Source of the DNA: a bacterium
Lineage (GTDB): Bacteria > Electryoneota > JAOADG01
DNA: 64,000 bases
Reading direction: 5' to 3'
Assembly: GCA_026417415.1 (NCBI GenBank)
Contig: JAOADG010000004.1
Span: forward strand, 1 to 64,000
In this document: positions 60,304 to 64,000 of the stretch, piece by piece
Layout of the letters: the number at the start of each line of letters is the position of its first letter
How positions within the stretch are numbered: position 1 is the stretch's first letter
Notes under the pieces: generated by a model
Told to the model about the DNA's origin: nothing
The model's database searches: none
The model's input: the letters and a program-made list of their open reading frames with translations, nothing else
Made by a program: the position numbers and the translations under genes

Positions 60304-61458
60304 CTAATGTTTGCTTCGTAAGATTATTTCTACCAACTCTGGAGGTTGTGTTAATCGCATCGGAGGTCCCCAAGTTCCAATTCCTACTGAAACATACAAA
60401 AACCCATTCGTGAACCGATATGGACCACGTGGAAATTCCCAAACACCATCAACAATGAAGTTTGCTGGCCAGGTTTGACCTCCATGAGTATGTCCACTCA
60501 CCATAATGGATACACCTTTCTCAAACGCCTCTTTTACATAAAGCGGTTGATGGGATAGCAAAATAATCGGAACATCGTATGTTCCGTTTAATGCTTTGTC
60601 TAAACGGATGCCTTCACCTCCAAATGTTTGATCCGTCGGATCGTTAACCCCTGCTATGATCAACTTTCCGTCAGCAATTGCTTGCCAACGGTTGTTTAAT
60701 AATTGAAAATGAGTTTCTGCCATAGCTTGTTGAACGGTTTGTAAACCGGTATAGTATTCATGATTTCCAAGTGTCCAGAACACCCCATATTTGCTTCTAA
60801 TCTGTTTAAGTGGACTAAGTTTTTCTTTTAATTGGTAGGGATCACCATCCGCAAGATCGCCCGGAATGAGAACTAATGAAGGATTGCGTTGGTTGATCGC
60901 ATCCACGACTTTTTTTGCAAATGCTTGACGATTTACTGAACCTATGTGTAAATCACTGATGAGTACAATTTTGGTTTGATCTAAATCTGGCGAAAGATTG
61001 TTGAGGGGGACTTCAAAGGTTCGTACTACAAAATCACCTTTTGCTACACGAATGGCAAATAATGAAATAAGAATCGCAACCAACAATCCGCCGCCTGCAA
61101 ACACTTGTCTAATAGTAGCGGTAGGAATGGATAGAAACCGATGGAGGTGAATGATATTGCTTAATCCATATAAAATTTCTGCTAAGATACCGAAAAGAAA
61201 AAAGTACACAGCAAAACCAAGCCAATACGATGCAAGTCGTAAATTGAAATCAGTAAACTCATTGGGAAACCTTCGTCCTATAATGACAGAAAGTAAATAC
61301 CACAAAGAGAGGCATAAAAAAACAATTTTTAACCAGAGTTGATCGGGAGAAATGTTCCATGCAAATCGGAATTGACGGTAAACAATCCAATGCATTAAGA
61401 ATGTGAAAAGCAAGACAGTAAGGAAAAAAAGTAGAAATCGCATAATTCTCCAAATCAA
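60304..61458 (-). CDS. Membrane-anchored calcineurin-like metallophosphoesterase
   Basis: A 384-residue protein with about four N-terminal membrane helices (residues 1-135: FLLFFLTVLLFTFLMHWIVY, SLWYLLSVIIG, FAVYFFLFGILAEIL, VFAGGGLLVAILISL). A metallophosphoesterase domain follows with all five metal-binding blocks: LISDLHIGS, IPGDLADGD, TLGNHEYY, ILLSHQPLY and VSGHTHGGQ. It resembles YkuE/YaeI-type phosphodiesterases, some of which act on lipid-linked substrates. Substrate unknown. It is convergent with the small protein gene and divergent from the next operon. Confidence 0.9.
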   Translation of the reverse strand: MIWRIMRFLLFFLTVLLFTFLMHWIVYRQFRFAWNISPDQLWLKIVFLCLSLWYLLSVIIGRRFPNEFTDFNLRLASYWLGFAVYFFLFGILAEILYGLSNIIHLHRFLSIPTATIRQVFAGGGLLVAILISLFAIRVAKGDFVVRTFEVPLNNLSPDLDQTKIVLISDLHIGSVNRQAFAKKVVDAINQRNPSLVLIPGDLADGDPYQLKEKLSPLKQIRSKYGVFWTLGNHEYYTGLQTVQQAMAETHFQLLNNRWQAIADGKLIIAGVNDPTDQTFGGEGIRLDKALNGTYDVPIILLSHQPLYVKEAFEKGVSIMVSGHTHGGQTWPANFIVDGVWEFPRGPYRFTNGFLYVSVGIGTWGPPMRLTQPPELVEIILRSKH

Positions 61459-61525
61459 TGAAAAAGATAATACGTTAGTTTTTGAATCTGTTGTTCCTAT
61501 ACTATTTTAAGAAAAAGGAGACCGT

Positions 61526-62530
61526 ATGACTGAAGCATTAAGAGCGCTTTTATTGGATTGTATAGAATATGCAGGAATGTTCCCACCTGCAAAGTTGCCC
61601 TTTCAACAAGCATTTGATAACTATGTAAAATATCAAATTGAAAAAGAAAGTTGGATTCTATCTCGATTGATTTGTCCAATTCACGAATTGTCATCCTTAC
61701 AAAATCAAGTAGAACAAAATTCTTTGAACGTTTTGCCCATACGAATATCGGTTTTGCTTAATGCGAACAACAGTGGAATGGCCAATGCTACACAAGTATT
61801 AGATGAACTACGAACCATAATTTCTTTTACTCAAGAAGTATATCCAAATATCATGGTGGAAACTGCTGAGGCCAAACTGTCCGAAGAGTTTGTACGTTTT
61901 ATAATAAACGATATCCGACATGACCCACTTTCTTCTGACTTGACACCGTTTGCAGAAAGTATTATTCAATCCGTATCGGAACAGCAACATCCATTACACC
62001 ACATCTTTTTTGAATTACCTTTTAATGGAACTTCTATTTCTATCTCTGTTTTTAAGCAGATGTTACTTGAATTGGATAAAATCAACTACTTCTTAAACCA
62101 TCACGGATTTTCTACGAGAATAGGGATTAAGGTTCGCTGTGGGGGTTTAAACTCTATTCTGCCAACTTTAGCAATGAGTGAGGTGATTCTTGAATGTGCT
62201 AAGTTAAATGTTCCATTCAAAGCCACAGCGGGTCTTCACTATCCGTTTTTTGACATCAAGCGAAATGAAAAGTATGGATTTATTTCACTATTTTCCGCTT
62301 GTGCATATGCTTATTCTTTTCCCAATGAAACGTTAGATGTTATTCAAGCAATCCTTACTGAGAACGAGCCACAAAATTTTCTTTTTGATGATGAAGGATG
62401 GGTTTGGAAAAAACAACACTTTCTAACCTGTGAACAAATTTCCACTTCAAGAAAATTGTTTCAGTCATTCGGGAGTTGCAGTTTTGAAGAACCTATTCAA
62501 GAGTTAAAGCGATTAAAATGGTTGGATTAA
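61526..62530 (+). CDS. Uncharacterised protein coupled to fumarylacetoacetase
   Basis: A 334-residue protein of no named function that I can assign. A strong AAGGAG lies before the ATG. Notable segments: LLLDCIEYAGMFPPAKLPFQQAFDNY at the start, RIGIKVRCGGLNSILPT, LNVPFKATAGLHYPFFD, and near the end SFGSCSFEEPIQEL. The spacing of strands and helices, with RCGG and KATAGLH at strand ends, would fit a TIM-barrel-type enzyme. I recall similar proteins beside aromatic catabolism genes, but I cannot verify this here. The gene ends 3 nt before fahA, so it is surely co-expressed with it, possibly acting in the tyrosine/homogentisate route. Confidence 0.85.
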   Translation: MTEALRALLLDCIEYAGMFPPAKLPFQQAFDNYVKYQIEKESWILSRLICPIHELSSLQNQVEQNSLNVLPIRISVLLNANNSGMANATQVLDELRTIISFTQEVYPNIMVETAEAKLSEEFVRFIINDIRHDPLSSDLTPFAESIIQSVSEQQHPLHHIFFELPFNGTSISISVFKQMLLELDKINYFLNHHGFSTRIGIKVRCGGLNSILPTLAMSEVILECAKLNVPFKATAGLHYPFFDIKRNEKYGFISLFSACAYAYSFPNETLDVIQAILTENEPQNFLFDDEGWVWKKQHFLTCEQISTSRKLFQSFGSCSFEEPIQELKRLKWLD

Positions 62531-62533
62531 ACT

Positions 62534-63811
62534 ATGGATGAATCAAACGATCCTAACTTACAATCTTTTCTACCTGTTGCTCCAACAAATGGATTTCCAA
62601 TACAGAATTTACCTTTTGCAATTGCATCCCGTAAGGGTTGCTGCAACGATGAGAAATTTGCAGTTACCCGAATTGGGGATACCATCATTCACCTTGGCCA
62701 ATTAGAAGAACTGGGATTTTTTGATGATACACCTATTGGTGGCCGTTCAATTTTTTCACAACCGTATTTAAATGATTTCTTAGAATTTGGAAACCATGCT
62801 TGGATTGAAGTTAGAAAAAAACTAATTGAACTTTTTAAAAAAGATAACTCTATCCTTCGTGACCACGAGGAATTAAAAAAATCAATTCTTTTTGAACTTC
62901 ACGAAATAGAATTTCATTTACCTGTAAGGATAGGAGATTACACTGATTTTTATTCCTCTAAACAACATGCAACGAATGTGGGAATCATGTTTAGAGGAAA
63001 AGAAAATGCACTTATGCCGAATTGGCTCTATCTTCCCGTGGCTTATCATGGGAGAAGTAGTTCCATAGTGATAAGCCATACATCAATCAAGCGGCCATAT
63101 GGACAGATTAAACCTCAAGATGGTGCACCTATCTATTCAGCATCTAAACGGTTGGATTTTGAGTTAGAGGTTGGAGCCATTGTTGGAATAGGAAACCCAT
63201 TAGGACAACCGATCCCGGTGGATGATGCAGAAAATCATATATTCGGATTAATGTTGGTAAATGATTGGAGTGCGAGAGATATTCAGCAATGGGAGTATCA
63301 ACCATTAGGTCCATTTCTCGGGAAAAATTTTGCAACTTCCATTTCACCGTGGATTGTCACAATGGAAGCATTAAAACCGTTTCGTTGTTCTGCTCCAATA
63401 CAAGAACCAAAACCGCTTACCTACTTACAAGAAACGGAACGATATACTTACGATATCCAATTAGAAATTGAATTACAAACAAAAGATGACCATACAACCA
63501 CTCAAATTTGTTCCACAAATTTTAATACTCTCTATTGGACACTTAAACAGCAAATTGCTCATCACACAATCAATGGCTGTAACTTACGAACTGGCGATTT
63601 GTTGGCATCGGGGACAATTAGTGGAGACCATGAGCATTCATACGGTAGTTTGCTCGAACTAACGTGGAACGGAAAAAATCCGATTCATTTGAATAACGGC
63701 AAAACAAGAACATTTCTTGAAGACGGAGACACCGTGATTATACGTGGGTATTGTCAAAACAAGGATTATACCATAAGTTTTGGTGAAGTGGTTGGTACGA
63801 TAGTCAATTAA
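62534..63811 (+). CDS. fahA: Fumarylacetoacetase
   Basis: A 425-residue enzyme of the usual length that cleaves fumarylacetoacetate to fumarate and acetoacetate, the last step of tyrosine/phenylalanine breakdown. Motifs: DYTDFYSSKQHATNVGIMFRG (metal aspartate in DYTDFY), LPVAYHGRSSSIVISHTSIKRPYGQ, DFELEVGAIVG, LVNDWSARDIQQWEYQPLGPFLGKNF and LLASGTISGDHEHSYGSLLEL, which cover the FAH active site. The N-terminal SH3-like part is present (FPIQNLPFAIASRKG). No HmgA, Hpd or maleylacetoacetate isomerase gene is in this window; the coupled upstream gene could fill a missing step, which is speculation. Confidence 0.95.
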   Translation: MDESNDPNLQSFLPVAPTNGFPIQNLPFAIASRKGCCNDEKFAVTRIGDTIIHLGQLEELGFFDDTPIGGRSIFSQPYLNDFLEFGNHAWIEVRKKLIELFKKDNSILRDHEELKKSILFELHEIEFHLPVRIGDYTDFYSSKQHATNVGIMFRGKENALMPNWLYLPVAYHGRSSSIVISHTSIKRPYGQIKPQDGAPIYSASKRLDFELEVGAIVGIGNPLGQPIPVDDAENHIFGLMLVNDWSARDIQQWEYQPLGPFLGKNFATSISPWIVTMEALKPFRCSAPIQEPKPLTYLQETERYTYDIQLEIELQTKDDHTTTQICSTNFNTLYWTLKQQIAHHTINGCNLRTGDLLASGTISGDHEHSYGSLLELTWNGKNPIHLNNGKTRTFLEDGDTVIIRGYCQNKDYTISFGEVVGTIVN

Positions 63812-63815
63812 AGCG

Positions 63816-64000
63816 ATGGAAACTGTTCTTACCGAAATCTTGTTTATTCTTTTTCTAATTGTTGTAAATGGCTTTTTTGCTATGTCTGAAATTGCAATTT
63901 TAACTGCGCGACGCGAAAGGTTACAACTGTTATCAAAAAAAGGTGATGAACGTGCTAAGACAGCATTAGAATTATCGGAATCAGATAGTAAATTTTTATC
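63816..64000 (+). CDS. CNNM/HlyC-type membrane protein, partial (cut by window end)
   Basis: A reading frame opens at ATG 63816, 4 nt after fahA, and runs off the window at 64000 with 61 codons and no stop. It encodes a hydrophobic helix (LFILFLIVVNGFFAMSEIAILTARRERLQLL), the hallmark start of the CNNM/DUF21 domain in hemolysin-family, CorC/HlyC-type membrane proteins. These are linked to Mg or Co transport and often end in CBS domains. Not in the ORF track because it is incomplete. Confidence 0.8.
   Translation, partial: METVLTEILFILFLIVVNGFFAMSEIAILTARRERLQLLSKKGDERAKTALELSESDSKFL

Overview
The window is an AT-rich stretch of a Gram-negative bacterial chromosome with tightly packed genes and many 1-4 nt gene overlaps. 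Several features point to the FCB superphylum (Bacteroidota/Chlorobiota/Ignavibacteria-like lineages). Two secreted proteins end in a type A type-IX-secretion sorting domain with the PNPFN motif, there is a complete alternative complex III (ActABCDEF), heptose-type LPS genes are present, and an LptE-family lipoprotein sits next to a sigma-54-type regulator. I cannot name a species. A fumarylacetoacetase and the respiratory complex suggest a lifestyle that can use oxygen.

Layout. 1-3.2 kb: two tRNA-Ser genes, the LPS export permeases lptF/lptG and a convergent HU gene. 3.4-8.1 kb: an EnvC-like factor, DNA polymerase III delta' and methionyl-tRNA synthetase. 8.3-12 kb (minus strand): a large secreted metallopeptidase with a sorting domain, coupled to a membrane-anchored TPR protein. 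12.2-15.2 kb: a Mn/Zn-type ABC importer whose permease carries a C-terminal DtxR-like domain. 15.6-23.8 kb: alternative complex III plus an extra cytochrome c, ended by a terminator. 23.9-26.4 kb: a GlcD-like flavoprotein and a glycosyltransferase. 26.4-27 kb: probably a decayed gene. 27-33.2 kb: a parvulin-type chaperone (minus), uvrB, and a purD gene fused in frame to a metallo-beta-lactamase domain.

33.2-46 kb is a long one-strand envelope locus: a sigma-54-type activator, LptE, a YrdC/LMW-phosphatase fusion, two GT9 heptosyltransferase-like enzymes, an unrecognised protein, GT2 and GT4 enzymes, a polyprenyl-phosphate sugar transferase, a DUF3108 protein, HldD, and the two halves of HldE as separate genes with tRNA-Val between them. 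46-49.5 kb is the classic ffh-rpsP-rimM-trmD-rplS block.

49.5-55.2 kb is the most interesting part. A compact cobalamin riboswitch, with a hairpin over the ribosome-binding site, precedes an ECF-type substrate-binding membrane protein, two divergent TonB-dependent-receptor-like barrels with unusual plug regions, and a beta-propeller lipoprotein placed where a BtuG-like cobalamin-capture protein would be expected. Together they look like a complete surface-to-cytoplasm corrinoid uptake route without BtuCDF. 55.2-59.3 kb (minus): a CcoI/FixI-type copper P-ATPase and a secreted lamin-tail protein with a sorting domain. 59.4-64 kb: a stand-alone XylR_N/V4R sensor with a small partner, a metallophosphoesterase (minus), an uncharacterised protein coupled to fumarylacetoacetase, and the start of a CNNM/HlyC-type membrane protein cut by the window end.
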